Of a DNA stretch of 27,604 nt, positions 1-9,938 are shown one piece after another. Numbering within the stretch: the first letter of the stretch is position 1; each line of letters begins with the position of its first letter. The stretch is from an uncultured Pseudomonadota bacterium (GTDB lineage: Bacteria > Pseudomonadota > Gammaproteobacteria > Burkholderiales > SG8-39). The translations under genes were made by a program, and so were the position numbers. Under the pieces are notes generated by a model. The model saw nothing but the letters and a program-made list of their open reading frames with translations. It did no database searches and had not been told where the DNA came from. The stretch covers positions 1 through 27,604 of the forward strand of contig CAITSH010000231.1 in the NCBI GenBank assembly GCA_903895005.1. The letters are read 5' to 3'.

Positions 1-612
1 ATCCTGGCTGTGGGGCTCGCCTTTGGGCAGGCCAAAACGATGTATCGCTGGGTGGATGAAAACGGCAAGGTCCAGTACACCGACCGGCCGCCCGTCGAGT
101 CGGCGGGGCGTCCGTCCTCAACCCTGACCACACAGGGCCAGGTGCTCAAGCGCAACGAGGCGGCGCTGACGCCGGAGCAACAGGAAGCGCGCGACGCCGA
201 ACGAAAGAAGGCGCGCGATGAGGAAGCCGCGGCACGCGAAGAGCGGCGCAAAAACATGGCGCTGCTCTCTACCTACCCTTCTGAAAAGGACATCGACGAT
301 GCGCGGGCGCGGGCCCTCAAGCAGGGCGACGAGGCGATCAAAGCCACTGAAAAGCGCCTTACCGCAGCCACCAAGCGGCAGGAAGACTATGACAAGGAAA
401 AAGAGTTTTACCTGAAAAAGCCGATGCCGCCCAAGCTGCAGCAGGACATCAAGAACAACGAGCTTGAGCTGAAAAACCAACGCGAGTTGCTTGGCGTGAA
501 AAAGAAAGAGCTCGACTCCATCAATGCGAAATACGACGAGGACAAGCGGCGATACCTTGAGCTGACAAAAGGCAAGGGCGCGGCGGCACCGGCCGACGCA
601 AAGAAGAAGTAG
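1..612 (+). CDS. DUF4124 domain-containing protein, 5' end outside window
   Basis: The reading frame is open from base 1. A GTG at 10 could start a 200-residue product, but the upstream codons (ILAV followed by GLAFGQA) look like the end of a Sec signal peptide, so the true start is probably outside the window. The first mature segment, MYRWVDENGKVQYTDRPP, is the typical start of a DUF4124 domain, a short periplasmic beta-rich module of proteobacterial envelope proteins with no defined biochemical role. The rest, from about residue 55, is highly charged and rich in Lys, Glu, Ala and Arg, with heptad-like spacing that suggests a long coiled coil, and ends in an Ala/Lys-rich tail. It faces the gatCAB operon convergently. 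The domain call is firm. The function is unknown. Confidence 0.8.
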   Translation: MLAVGLAFGQAKTMYRWVDENGKVQYTDRPPVESAGRPSSTLTTQGQVLKRNEAALTPEQQEARDAERKKARDEEAAAREERRKNMALLSTYPSEKDIDDARARALKQGDEAIKATEKRLTAATKRQEDYDKEKEFYLKKPMPPKLQQDIKNNELELKNQRELLGVKKKELDSINAKYDEDKRRYLELTKGKGAAAPADAKKK

Positions 613-641
613 CCTGCAAAGCCAGCAGGTAACAATTTTTT
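613..641 (+). terminator. Hairpin plus T-run after the DUF4124 gene
   Basis: CCTGC (613-617) pairs with GCAGG (625-629) across a 7-base loop, followed by TAACAA and six T (636-641). The hairpin starts directly after the stop codon. The T-run begins six bases after the stem, which is further than in a canonical intrinsic terminator, so termination here is possible but not certain. Confidence 0.45.
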
Positions 642-646
642 CACCT
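632..646 (+). repeat. 15-base intergenic word, copy 1
   Basis: ACAATTTTTTCACCT occurs here and again, identically, at 15598-15612. Both copies lie about 20 bases after the stop codon of a plus-strand gene in a convergent gap. In this copy the word is framed by CAGGT (626-630) and ACCTG (643-647), which form an inverted repeat. The second copy lacks that frame. Confidence 0.6.
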
Positions 647-680
647 GAATCACCGAGATTTTTCGGCTCCAGTCGAACGG

Positions 681-728
681 CCTCGGCCTGCCTGCCGAGG
701 TGCGCCCCGAAAGGGGCTTTCGTGTTTT
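681..728 (+). terminator. Tandem hairpins with T-rich tail, intrinsic terminator
   Basis: Two perfect stems lie back to back. CCTCGGC (681-687) pairs with GCCGAGG (694-700). GCCCC (704-708) pairs with GGGGC (713-717) around a GAAA tetraloop. The second stem is followed at once by TTTCGTGTTTT (718-728), so it fits an intrinsic terminator for plus-strand transcription from the DUF4124 gene. On the minus strand no T-run follows either hairpin, so there is no clear matching terminator for gatB. Confidence 0.7.
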
Positions 729-746
729 AAAAGCGAGGAAATCCGG

Positions 747-2192
747 TCAGGCGCCGAGTTTCTTTTTCAGGATCTCGTTGACCTGTGCGGGATTGGCCTT
801 CCCCTTGCTCGCCTTCATCACCTGCCCTACCAGGGCGTTGAAAGCCTTGTCCTTACCAGCGCGAAACTCCTCCACCGACTTGGCATTGACGGCCAGAACC
901 TCGTCGACAATTTTCTCGATCGCGCCTGAATCAGACAACTGCTTGAGGCCGCGCTTTTCGATGATGGCGTCGACCTCGCCCTCCCCAGCCCACAACGCAT
1001 CAAACACGTCCTTGGCAAGTTTGCCCGACAAGGTGTTGTCGCGAATGCGGCGAATCAGGTCGGCGAGGAGGCGGCTCGGAACGGGCGAGGCGGCGATCTC
1101 GACGCCGGCGCGGTTAAGCGCCGCAGCCAGTTCGCCCATTACCCAGTTGGCAGTGACCTTGGCCGCATCGGCGCCCAGGCTGGCGACCACCGCATCAAAA
1201 TAATCGGCCATTTCACGCGATTGGGTCAGCGTCGCCGCATCATATGCAGACAAACCATAATCGCCCTCGTACCTTCGGCGCAAGGCGTCCGGCAGCATGG
1301 GCAGTTGGGCCCTGACACCCTCGATCCACTGCTCCGACACCACAAGCGGAGGCAGGTCGGGATCGGGGAAATAGCGGTAGTCGTGCGCGTCTTCCTTGGT
1401 GCGCATCGCGCGCGTCTCGCCCTTGTCCGGATCGAACAACACCGTCGCCTGCTCGATTTTGCCGCCATCTTCCAGTGTCTCGATCTGCCAGCGCACCTCG
1501 TAGTCAATGGCCTGCTGCAGGAAACGAAACGAGTTGAGGTTCTTGATTTCGCGTCGCGTACCCAGCGGTTCGCCGAACCGGCGCACCGACACGTTCGCAT
1601 CACAACGGAACGAACCCTCCTGCATGTTCCCGTCGCAAATGCCGATCCAGCGCACGAGGCCGTGCAACGCCTTGGCATAAGCGACAGCTTCCTCGCTCGA
1701 GCGCATGTCCGGTTCGGAAACGATTTCAAGCAGCGGCGTGCCGGCACGGTTGAGGTCTATGCCCGACATGCCGTGAAAATCCTCGTGCAGCGACTTGCCG
1801 GCGTCCTCTTCGAGGTGGGCGCGCGTCAGTTGCACCGTTTTCTCGCCCGCCTTGGTGACGATGGTGAGGCTGCCGCCCTGCACCACGGGCAGCTCGTACT
1901 GACTGATCTGGTAGCCCTTTGGGAGGTCGGGATAAAAATAATTCTTACGCGCAAACACGGAGCGCCGGTTGATCGTGCCGCCGATGGCGATGCCAAAACG
2001 AATCGCGCGCTCCACCGCGCCCTTGTTGGCCACCGGCAACACGCCTGGCAGCGCAACGTCGACGGCGCTCGCCTGGGTGTTGGGTTCGGCCCCGAAGGCC
2101 GTGGAGGCACCTGAAAATATTTTTGAGACGGTCGACAGCTGAGCGTGGGTTTCCAGCCCGATGACGACCTCCCATTTGCCTTGCGCGCTCAT
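747..2192 (-). CDS. gatB: Asp-tRNA(Asn)/Glu-tRNA(Gln) amidotransferase subunit B
   Basis: GatB is the tRNA-binding and kinase subunit of cytosolic GatCAB. It activates the side chain of misacylated Glu-tRNA(Gln) or Asp-tRNA(Asn) so that ammonia released by GatA can amidate it. The 481-residue product has the usual family length. Visible signatures include GLETHAQLS (12-20), [15 protein letters not shown] (84-98), HLEEDAGK (126-133) and [16 protein letters not shown] (147-162), followed by the helical YqeY-like tail. The frame is open further upstream, but that part overlaps gatA and encodes only Arg-rich sequence. The ATG at 2192 sits in an ATGA overlap with the gatA stop, which decides the start and implies coupled translation. 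It is last in gatC-gatA-gatB. Which tRNA it serves cannot be told from this window. Confidence 0.97.
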   Translation of the reverse strand: MSAQGKWEVVIGLETHAQLSTVSKIFSGASTAFGAEPNTQASAVDVALPGVLPVANKGAVERAIRFGIAIGGTINRRSVFARKNYFYPDLPKGYQISQYELPVVQGGSLTIVTKAGEKTVQLTRAHLEEDAGKSLHEDFHGMSGIDLNRAGTPLLEIVSEPDMRSSEEAVAYAKALHGLVRWIGICDGNMQEGSFRCDANVSVRRFGEPLGTRREIKNLNSFRFLQQAIDYEVRWQIETLEDGGKIEQATVLFDPDKGETRAMRTKEDAHDYRYFPDPDLPPLVVSEQWIEGVRAQLPMLPDALRRRYEGDYGLSAYDAATLTQSREMADYFDAVVASLGADAAKVTANWVMGELAAALNRAGVEIAASPVPSRLLADLIRRIRDNTLSGKLAKDVFDALWAGEGEVDAIIEKRGLKQLSDSGAIEKIVDEVLAVNAKSVEEFRAGKDKAFNALVGQVMKASKGKANPAQVNEILKKKLGA

Positions 2193-3664
2193 GCGTCGAC
2201 CCCTTCTTTTACGTCGAACCCCCGGGGGGCCCGTGCGTGCCAGTCTGTGGCCTGCTGGAACTGGTGCGCGACGCCGAGCATTTTTGCCTCGTCGAAATAA
2301 TTGCCGACGATATGCAGGCCGACCGGAAGACCGCCCCCGCCGAAACCGCACGGAATCGACATCGCCGGCAGGCCGGCGAGGTTAGCGGCGATAGTGTAGA
2401 TGTCGTTGAGGTACATCTGCACCGGGTCGGCAGCCTTGGCGCCGGTCTTGAACGCCACCGACGGCGAGGTCGGGCCAAGCACCAGATCGCAAACCTTAAA
2501 GGCATCGGCGTAATCCTGCGCGATTAGCCGGCGGATGCGCTGGGCCTTGAGGTAATAGGCGTCGTAGTAGCCGTGCGACAGCACATAGGCGCCAATGAGG
2601 ATGCGGCGCTTGACCTCGGCGCCAAACCCCTCGGCGCGGCTCTTACAGTACAAATCGGCAAGGTCGGAATAAGCGGCCGCGCGATGACCGAAGCGCACCC
2701 CGTCAAAGCGGCTCAGGTTCGACGAAGCTTCGGCCGGGGCGATGACGTAATAAGCCGGCACCGACAGGTGGGAGTTGGAAAGGCTGATCGAAACGCGCTT
2801 GGCGCCAAGTTTTTCGAACTGCACCAGCGCCGCTTCCACCGCGGCGCCAACGTCGGCTGAAAGGCCCTTGCCGAAATACTCTTTGGGCACGCCGATGCGC
2901 AAGCCCTTGAGCGGCGTTGCCAGGTCTCGCGTGTAATCTTCGGCCGGTCGCTCGAGGGAGGTCGCGTCACGCTTGTCAAACCCGGCCATCGCACCGAGCA
3001 CAATGGCCGCGTCCTCGGCGCTTCGCGCCATCACGCCGCCCTGGTCCAGGCTTGAGGCAAAGGCGATCATGCCGTAACGCGACACCGCGCCATACGTCGG
3101 TTTGATGCCAGTGATTCCGGTGAGTGCCGCCGGCTGCCGAATAGACCCGCCGGTGTCGGTTGCTGTGGCCGCTGGAGCAAGCCGCGCCGCCACCGCCGCC
3201 GCCGAGCCGCCCGAAGAGCCGCCGGGCACGCATTGCGCATCCCAGGGGTTTTGCACCGGGCCGTAAAAAGACGTCTCGTTGGACGAGCCCATGGCAAATT
3301 CATCCATGTTGGTCTTGCCCAGCATTACAGCACCGGCCGCGTTAAAGCGCTCTATGACATGGGCGTCATAGGGCGCCGTGAAGTTGGAGAGCATTTTTGA
3401 GGCGCAGGTGGTGAGCCAGCCCTTGGCGCAGAAAATATCCTTGTGCGCGATCGGGATGCCGGTCAACGGCGCCACATCACCCCGCGCAATGCGCGCATCG
3501 GCCACCGCCGCCTGCGCGAGACTCTTACCCGCATCGACCGTAATGAACGCGTTGAGTTGTTTGAAACGGCCGACACGGTCGAGGAATCCTTGCGTCAACT
3601 CGACGCTGGATATTTTTTTTGCCGCAAGCGCGGCAGACAATTCTTTGAGGGACGCGTTGAACAT
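2189..3664 (-). CDS. gatA: Asp-tRNA(Asn)/Glu-tRNA(Gln) amidotransferase subunit A
   Basis: GatA is the glutaminase subunit of GatCAB. It hydrolyses glutamine and channels ammonia to GatB. The product is 491 residues and belongs to the amidase-signature family. The catalytic Ser-cisSer-Lys triad is intact: Lys75 in AHKD, Ser150 in PGGSSGGSA and Ser174 in [11 protein letters not shown]. The spacing matches the known Staphylococcus GatA triad (79, 154, 178) with a constant offset of four. Start is the ATG at 3664. The gene lies 82 bases downstream of gatC, across a GC-rich hairpin region, and its TGA overlaps the gatB ATG. No truncation or frameshift is seen. Confidence 0.97.
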   Translation of the reverse strand: MFNASLKELSAALAAKKISSVELTQGFLDRVGRFKQLNAFITVDAGKSLAQAAVADARIARGDVAPLTGIPIAHKDIFCAKGWLTTCASKMLSNFTAPYDAHVIERFNAAGAVMLGKTNMDEFAMGSSNETSFYGPVQNPWDAQCVPGGSSGGSAAAVAARLAPAATATDTGGSIRQPAALTGITGIKPTYGAVSRYGMIAFASSLDQGGVMARSAEDAAIVLGAMAGFDKRDATSLERPAEDYTRDLATPLKGLRIGVPKEYFGKGLSADVGAAVEAALVQFEKLGAKRVSISLSNSHLSVPAYYVIAPAEASSNLSRFDGVRFGHRAAAYSDLADLYCKSRAEGFGAEVKRRILIGAYVLSHGYYDAYYLKAQRIRRLIAQDYADAFKVCDLVLGPTSPSVAFKTGAKAADPVQMYLNDIYTIAANLAGLPAMSIPCGFGGGGLPVGLHIVGNYFDEAKMLGVAHQFQQATDWHARAPRGFDVKEGVDA

Positions 3665-3693
3665 TTAGGTGGTTTCGGGTGATGGAAGCGAAT

Positions 3694-3728
3694 CGGGGCG
3701 CGGGGGACAACCGCCCCGCGGCGGGCGG
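3694..3728 (-). other. Competing GC-rich hairpins between gatC and gatA
   Basis: CGGGGCG (3694-3700) and CGCCCCG (3712-3718) form a perfect 7-bp stem. The overlapping ACCGCCC (about 3710-3716) can instead pair with GGGCGGT (about 3723-3729). The two folds exclude each other because they share the central segment. There is no T-run, so this is not an intrinsic terminator. It may adjust gatA expression relative to gatC or be a processing site. Confidence 0.4.
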
Positions 3729-3746
3729 TCGCAGTCTGTTGCGTGC

Positions 3747-4034
3747 CTACTCGATCACTTTGGGTACCAGGTAAAGTCCATTCTCCACCTGCGGCGCGAC
3801 CGACTGGAACAACAGGTGCTGGTCACCCTCGGTCACCACATCCTCGCGCAGGCGCAGCATCATGTCCTGGCCGTGCGGCATGGGTTCGATGCCCGTCGTG
3901 TCAACACGCTGCATCTGGCCGATCAGCTCGAAAATGCCATTTAGCTGGTCGCGCGTTGCAAGCGCTTCGGCCTCGCTGGTTTCGATGCGGGCCAACCAGG
4001 CGACGCGCTTGACTTCGTCGAGGGTGAGGGACAT
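3747..4034 (-). CDS. gatC: Asp-tRNA(Asn)/Glu-tRNA(Gln) amidotransferase subunit C
   Basis: GatC is the small scaffold subunit that wraps around GatA and GatB and stabilises the complex. The 95-residue product has the family's normal length and typical sequence: an N-terminal helix with [15 protein letters not shown], a middle helix [13 protein letters not shown], then the conserved IEPMPH and LRLREDVV segments. Start is the ATG at 4034. An AGGA element lies nine bases upstream on the minus strand. It is the first gene of gatC-gatA-gatB and diverges from mreB across 260 bases, an arrangement I know from several betaproteobacteria. Confidence 0.96.
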   Translation of the reverse strand: MSLTLDEVKRVAWLARIETSEAEALATRDQLNGIFELIGQMQRVDTTGIEPMPHGQDMMLRLREDVVTEGDQHLLFQSVAPQVENGLYLVPKVIE

Positions 4035-4100
4035 GAATGGCGTTCCTAATCCAAAAAACCGTCAATGCAAGGGAGCCCCCTCGCGCCCGGCAACGGCGAT

Positions 4101-4120
4101 CCTGACAACCGGCTGTCAGG
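4101..4120. promoter_or_regulatory. 20-bp near-perfect palindrome, operator-like
   Basis: Half sites CCTGACA (4101-4107) and TGTCAGG (4114-4120) flank ACCGGC, whose centre CCGG is itself palindromic. Eighteen of 20 positions are symmetric. It lies 67 bases upstream of gatC and 174 bases upstream of mreB, roughly 80 bases upstream of the predicted mreB transcription start. GGCG/CGCC, a further 4-bp stem with loop CTTA, overlaps its right edge (4119-4130). The shape fits a site for a dimeric regulator. The protein is unknown, and an RNA hairpin role is an alternative. Confidence 0.45.
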
Positions 4121-4154
4121 CGCTTACGCCAGCTCAAAACGGCTTAAATTTCTC

Positions 4155-4183
4155 TTAAAAACCGTGGCTTAATGCGGTATTAT
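4155..4183 (+). promoter_or_regulatory. Candidate sigma70-type promoter for mreB
   Basis: TTAAAA (4155-4160, four of six matches to the -35 consensus) is separated by 17 bases from TATTAT (4178-4183, five of six to the -10 consensus). The predicted start near 4190 gives a leader of about 105 bases before mreB. The AT-rich block stands out from the surrounding GC-rich sequence. It would drive the whole mre-rod cluster. Confidence 0.5.
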
Positions 4184-4203
4184 AAGGGAGCGCAGCATAA
4201 AGG

Positions 4204-5338
<1,135 letters not shown>

Positions 5339-5430
5339 CCAGGACGGGGATGAAGGCTGACGCCGCCCCCCACGCAGGAAATCCATCGCGGCTGCATTCC
5401 TTTTCCGCCGCGCCCCCGGCACAAGCCTAG

Positions 5431-6339
5431 ATGGATTACTCGCCGCCCCCCTTTTTCAACCGCGGTCCCGCACCGCTGGTGCGACTGTCGTTTTTCGTCA
5501 TGCTCGCCGTGCTGCTGATGGTTCTGGACGCGCGCTTCCGTTACGCCGATTCGCTGCGCCAGGTCTTTGCCCTGCTTGCCTATCCGATCCAGCAGGTGGC
5601 GATGGCACCTCTGGTGGGCTTCAGCAAGGCGGGCGAATTCTTCACGAGCCAATCGGCACTGCGCATTGAGAACGAAAAGCTGCGCGCCGAACAGCTCAAG
5701 CTCGGGCAGCAGTCGCAGGTGCTGCAGTCCCTCGCGTCCGAAAACGCGCAGATGCGACAGTTGCTCGACGCAAAGACGCGGCTGCCGCGGGAAACCGTGT
5801 TCGCCGAGATCCTTTATTCGGCGCGCGACCCGTTCAGCCGCAAGGTGTTCATCGACAAAGGCAGCCAAAGCGGCATCAAGCCCGGCCAGGCGGTCGTTGA
5901 TCACATTGGCGTGATCGGTCAGGTGACGCGCGTCCACCCGTTGCTTGCCGAGGTCACCCTTATCACCGACAAGGATCAGGCGATACCCGTGCAGGTTGTG
6001 CGCAACGGCCTTCGTGCGGTCGCATTCGGGGGTGGCGATGGTGCGACGTTAGACCTGCGTTACATGGCGGCCAACGCCGAAATACAGAACGGCGACCTGC
6101 TGGTGACTTCCGGCATTGACGGCACCTACCCGCCCGGGCTGCCGGTCGCGCGCGTTGCGCGCATCGAACGCGATGCGGCCTATGCCTTCGCCAAGATAGC
6201 CTGCACACCGGAGGCGGGTGCAAACCAGCACCGCCAGGTCCTGGTGCTCTCAGGCGGTGAAGACCTTCCGCCGCGACCGGAAACCCAGTCAACGCCACAA
6301 CGCCAGACGAAGATAAAGAAGACGCGCAAGCGCGAATGA
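5431..6339 (+). CDS. mreC: Rod shape-determining protein MreC
   Basis: MreC is a bitopic inner-membrane protein whose periplasmic part binds and activates PBP2. The 302-residue product has a short cytoplasmic N-terminus, one membrane helix at about residues 18-36 (LSFFVMLAVLLMVL), a coiled coil at about 70-112 (ALRIENEKLRAEQLKLGQQ onward), and then two beta domains with the family's typical GIKPGQAVVDHIGVIGQV and DLLVTSGIDGTYPPGLPVARV. The C-terminus, from about residue 275, is a Pro/Gln/Lys-rich tail. An in-frame TAG lies immediately before the ATG at 5431, so the start cannot be further upstream. No Shine-Dalgarno element is evident, which suggests modest initiation or dependence on mreB translation. 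Confidence 0.95.
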   Translation: MDYSPPPFFNRGPAPLVRLSFFVMLAVLLMVLDARFRYADSLRQVFALLAYPIQQVAMAPLVGFSKAGEFFTSQSALRIENEKLRAEQLKLGQQSQVLQSLASENAQMRQLLDAKTRLPRETVFAEILYSARDPFSRKVFIDKGSQSGIKPGQAVVDHIGVIGQVTRVHPLLAEVTLITDKDQAIPVQVVRNGLRAVAFGGGDGATLDLRYMAANAEIQNGDLLVTSGIDGTYPPGLPVARVARIERDAAYAFAKIACTPEAGANQHRQVLVLSGGEDLPPRPETQSTPQRQTKIKKTRKRE

Positions 6340-6368
6340 GCGATTGAACAGATGAAAACGAGCCTCCC

Positions 6369-6893
6369 ATGCCGATGATCAACGACGGCCCGCAACGCAT
6401 CCTTTTGCCGGTGCGCAGCGGATTCATGATTCTCACGCTCGCCCTGGCCCTCATGTTCAACCTGATGCCTTGGGGTGATGCGATCGGTGTGCCCGACCTG
6501 CTCGGACTCGTCCTGGTGTTCTGGTGCACGCATCAGCCGCGCAAAATGGGCATCGGTGCGGCCTGGGCGCTGGGGCTCATCATGGATGCGGGCACCGGCT
6601 CGCTGATGGGACAGCACGCCTTCGCCTATGCGGTTCTGGCGTTTTTATCGATCGCGCTTCACCGGCGCATGCTGTGGTTTTCGCTCAAGCACCAGGCGGC
6701 GCACGTGCTGGTGCTGATGCTGCTGGTACAGGCGATGATGCTGGGCGTGCGCATGTTCGCGGGTGCGCCGTTCCCCGGCGTCGGTTACTTCCTGGGCGCC
6801 ATCGTCGGGGCCGCCGTCTGGCCACTCCTCGCCATCCTGCTGCTCGCCCCGCAGCGGCGTCCCGAATCGATCGATGAGAACAGGCCCATCTAG
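6369..6893 (+). CDS. mreD: Rod shape-determining protein MreD
   Basis: MreD is a polytopic inner-membrane partner of MreC in the elongasome. The 174-residue product is mostly hydrophobic, with about five membrane segments starting at residues ~17-33 (GFMILTLALALMFNLM), ~40-55 (LLGLVLVFWC), ~60-75, ~95-125 and ~135-160 (VGYFLGAIVGAAVWPLLAILLL). The segment WALGLIMDAGTGSLMGQHAFAY contains the conserved G-x-x-x-D-x-x-x-G/x-x-x-GQHA pattern of the family. It follows mreC after 29 bases and precedes mrdA. The family call relies mainly on topology, this pattern and position. Confidence 0.93.
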   Translation: MPMINDGPQRILLPVRSGFMILTLALALMFNLMPWGDAIGVPDLLGLVLVFWCTHQPRKMGIGAAWALGLIMDAGTGSLMGQHAFAYAVLAFLSIALHRRMLWFSLKHQAAHVLVLMLLVQAMMLGVRMFAGAPFPGVGYFLGAIVGAAVWPLLAILLLAPQRRPESIDENRPI

Positions 6894-6952
6894 CATGCGA
6901 TTTTCACAAGCCCGGACGCTCAGCTTCCGTTCCGGCGCAGGGGTGATGCGCG

Positions 6953-8851
6953 ATGTCCACTGAGTTTCGCGATAACGAACGCGAGCTGTATTTTTTCCAG
7001 CTGCGCGTCGGCATCGCCGGCGCCGTGGTACTGGCGCTGTTCGGCATTCTGCTCGCGCGCTTTTTCTACTTGCAGGTGGTGCAGCACGACTACTACCAGA
7101 CCAAGGCCGAGGATAACCGCATATCCATCGTACCAATCGCGCCGAATCGCGGACTGATCACCGACCGCAATGGCATCGTGCTGGCGCGCAACTACTCAGC
7201 GTATACGCTTGAAATCGCCCCCGACAAGGTGGCGAACATTGATGCCGTCATCGACGATCTTGCCGGCATAGTTGAAATCCGTGCGAGTGATCGCACACGT
7301 TTCCGGCGGCTGATGATCGAAGCCAAAGGCGCCGACAGCCTGCCGATCCGCTCCCGCCTCACCGATGAGGAGGTGGCGAAATTTGCGGCGAACCGCTTTC
7401 GCTTCCCGGGTGTGGACATCAAGGCGAGGCTGTTCCGCCAATATCCCTTGGGCGAAATGGGTTCGCACTTCATCGGCTATATCGGGCGCATCAACCAGCG
7501 CGACCTCGACTGGATAGACGACGAAGGCCTGGAGGCCAATTACAAGGGTACCGAGCACATCGGCAAGACCGGGCTGGAGCAAAAATACGAGAAGGAATTG
7601 CACGGCGGTACCGGCTACGAGCAGGTCGAGGTGGATGCGGGAGGGCGCGGCGTGCGCACGCTGTCGCGAACGCCGCCGACGTCGGGCAACAACCTCGTAC
7701 TCACGCTGGACATCAAGTTGCAGGAAGTCGCGGAAATGGCGTTTGGCCAAATGCGCGGCGCACTCGTTGCCATCGAGCCCTCAACGGGCGGCGTGCTCGC
7801 CTTTGTGTCAAAACCGGGCTTTGACCCCAACTTGTTCGTCGATGGCATCGACCCCACGAGTTGGGAGGGACTCAACAACTCCCCCGACCGACCCCTGGTC
7901 AACCGCGCACTCGCCGGGACTTACCCGCCCGGCTCGACCTTCAAGCCCTTCATGGCCCTTGCGGCCCTTTCCCTTGGCAAGCGCACGCCCGCGCAGGCGA
8001 TCAGTGATCCGGGCTATTTCAACTTCGGCGGCCACCGCTTCCGCGACGACAAGGTCGGCGGCCACGGCATGGTCGACATGTACAAGTCGATCGTGGTGTC
8101 CTGCGACACCTATTATTACCAACTTGCCAATGATATGGGCATCGACAATATCTCCGGGTTCATGACGCACCTCGGTTTCGGGTCAAGGAGCGGCATTGAT
8201 ATCGAGGGTGAGGCGGCAGGTGTACTTCCATCGCAACAATGGAAGCAAAAGCGGTTCCGCCGCCCGGAGCAGCAAAAGTGGTATGCCGGCGAAACAATTT
8301 CGGTTGGCATCGGCCAGGGTTACAACTCCTACACACCCCTGCAACTCGCGCAGGCGGTGGCGACGCTCGCCTCTGGCGGCACGGTTTACCGTCCACACTT
8401 GGTGAACTACGTCGAAAACATCAAAACCGGAGAACGCGGCTATGTCGAACCGCGCCCGGTCGGCACGCTGCCGGCAAAACCCGAGCACATCGAAATCATC
8501 AAGCAGGCGATGATCGGCGTGAACAAAGAAGGCACGGGTGCGCGCGCTTTCGCCGGCGCCGAATACATAAGCGCGGGAAAAACAGGCACCGCGCAGGTCA
8601 TCGCCATCAAGCAAAATGAAAAATACGACGAGAAACGGGTGAACGAGCGACATCGCGACCACGCGCTGTTCATCGCATTCGCCCCTGCGGAAAGCCCGAA
8701 AATCGCGCTTGCCGTGGTGGTGGAGAACGCGGGCTTCGGTGCGCGCGCCGCCGCGCCAATCGCACGCCTGGTACTTGACTACTACCTGCTTGGCAAGGTG
8801 CCCAAGAAACCCGTCACGCCGGATAAGGTGCAGGAGGACGGTGATGATTGA
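6953..8851 (+). CDS. mrdA: Penicillin-binding protein 2, peptidoglycan transpeptidase
   Basis: PBP2 is the class B transpeptidase of the elongasome. It cross-links new glycan strands polymerised by RodA. The 632-residue product has one N-terminal membrane helix (about 19-41), a pedestal domain (about 60-240), and a C-terminal transpeptidase domain. Active-site motifs are complete: S328-TF-K331 (YPPGSTFKP), S383-C-D385 in VVSCDTYYYQ, and K543-TGT in AGKTGTAQ. The Asp in the second motif is usual for PBP2. The ATG at 6953 follows an AGGGGTG element. The stop overlaps rodA by eight bases, so the transpeptidase and its partner polymerase are probably translationally coupled. Confidence 0.97.
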   Translation: MSTEFRDNERELYFFQLRVGIAGAVVLALFGILLARFFYLQVVQHDYYQTKAEDNRISIVPIAPNRGLITDRNGIVLARNYSAYTLEIAPDKVANIDAVIDDLAGIVEIRASDRTRFRRLMIEAKGADSLPIRSRLTDEEVAKFAANRFRFPGVDIKARLFRQYPLGEMGSHFIGYIGRINQRDLDWIDDEGLEANYKGTEHIGKTGLEQKYEKELHGGTGYEQVEVDAGGRGVRTLSRTPPTSGNNLVLTLDIKLQEVAEMAFGQMRGALVAIEPSTGGVLAFVSKPGFDPNLFVDGIDPTSWEGLNNSPDRPLVNRALAGTYPPGSTFKPFMALAALSLGKRTPAQAISDPGYFNFGGHRFRDDKVGGHGMVDMYKSIVVSCDTYYYQLANDMGIDNISGFMTHLGFGSRSGIDIEGEAAGVLPSQQWKQKRFRRPEQQKWYAGETISVGIGQGYNSYTPLQLAQAVATLASGGTVYRPHLVNYVENIKTGERGYVEPRPVGTLPAKPEHIEIIKQAMIGVNKEGTGARAFAGAEYISAGKTGTAQVIAIKQNEKYDEKRVNERHRDHALFIAFAPAESPKIALAVVVENAGFGARAAAPIARLVLDYYLLGKVPKKPVTPDKVQEDGDD

Positions 8852-9938
8852 AAATTTGTGGCGCCGCTTTACCGACAAGATCGACGGACCGCTGTTCAGC
8901 ATCGCGCTGACCATACTGATGCTGGGCATGCTGACGCTTTACAGCGCGGCCTACGAGACGCCCAACCGCATCACCGCGCAATTCGTCAATATTGCCTTCG
9001 CCATGGTCGTCATGTGGGTCGCGGCACAAATTCCGCCGCAAACGCTGATGCGCCTGGCGCCACCGCTATACATCGCGGGCGTGCTGCTGCTAATAGCGGT
9101 GGCGCTGTTTGGTGATATCCGCAATGGCGCACGACGTTGGCTCAACCTCGGCTTCACCAGCATACAGCCCTCGGAAATCATGAAGATCGCCATGCCGCTG
9201 ATGCTGGCCTGGTACTTTCATAAATACGAGGCCATGTTGCGCCTTCGCGACTTTGTTGTTGCAGGGATACTGCTTGCAATTCCGACCTTCCTGATAGCCC
9301 GCCAGCCAGACCTGGGCACCGCGTTACTGGTCGCAGCCTCGGGGTTTTACGTCATCTTCCTCGCCGGACTATCCTGGAAAATCATCATCGGCATGAGCGT
9401 GGCCGGACTGGCCAGCATGCCCCTGCTATGGTCCATGCTGCATGACTACCAGCGGCGGCGTATCCTGACACTCATCGACCCGAGCAGCGATCCGCTTGGC
9501 GCCGGCTATCACATCATCCAGTCGACCATCGCGGTCGGTTCGGGCGGCATTGTCGGCAAGGGATGGCTCAAGGGCACACAGACCCACCTCGAATTCATTC
9601 CCGAACGCTCGACTGATTTCATTTTCGCCGTTTTCTCCGAGGAGTTCGGTCTTCTGGGCAACATCGTGCTGCTCATGCTTTATCTTGCACTGATTGCGCG
9701 CGGGCTGATGATCGCCGCAAACGCGCCGACATTTTTCGCACGGCTTATCTCTGGCGCCATTACGCTGACGTTCTTCACCTACGCCTTCGTCAACATGGGC
9801 ATGGTCAGCGGCGTGTTGCCGGTCGTGGGCGTTCCGCTGCCGCTCGTGTCGTACGGCGGAACCGCCCTCGCGGCGCTGTTTCTCGGCCTGGGCATGCTGA
9901 TGAGCATGCAAAAACACCGCAAACTGGTGCAAACATGA
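8844..9938 (+). CDS. rodA: Peptidoglycan glycosyltransferase RodA
   Basis: RodA is the SEDS-family polymerase that extends glycan strands from lipid II and works with PBP2. The frame is open from 8709, but residues before the ATG at 8844 are Arg-rich readthrough of mrdA. This ATG has AGGAGG about six bases upstream and gives 364 residues starting MIENLWRRF, the usual length. About ten membrane segments are visible. SEDS landmarks include NGARRWLNLG (94-103), IQPSEIMK (107-114), RQPDLGTALL (153-162), GAGYHIIQS (219-227) and ERSTDFIFAVFSEEFG (254-269), where Asp258 corresponds to the catalytic Asp. It overlaps mrdA by eight bases and rlpA by ATGA. Confidence 0.97.
   Translation: MIENLWRRFTDKIDGPLFSIALTILMLGMLTLYSAAYETPNRITAQFVNIAFAMVVMWVAAQIPPQTLMRLAPPLYIAGVLLLIAVALFGDIRNGARRWLNLGFTSIQPSEIMKIAMPLMLAWYFHKYEAMLRLRDFVVAGILLAIPTFLIARQPDLGTALLVAASGFYVIFLAGLSWKIIIGMSVAGLASMPLLWSMLHDYQRRRILTLIDPSSDPLGAGYHIIQSTIAVGSGGIVGKGWLKGTQTHLEFIPERSTDFIFAVFSEEFGLLGNIVLLMLYLALIARGLMIAANAPTFFARLISGAITLTFFTYAFVNMGMVSGVLPVVGVPLPLVSYGGTALAALFLGLGMLMSMQKHRKLVQT

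Noticed and set aside
1221..2114. 297-codon plus-strand frame inside gatB
   Set aside because: It is a shadow of the conserved gatB frame with no ribosome-binding site or recognisable product.
8709..8843. 45-codon N-terminal extension of RodA
   Set aside because: It is readthrough of the mrdA 3' end in another frame and is Arg/Pro-rich. The ATG at 8844 has AGGAGG upstream and gives the family length.
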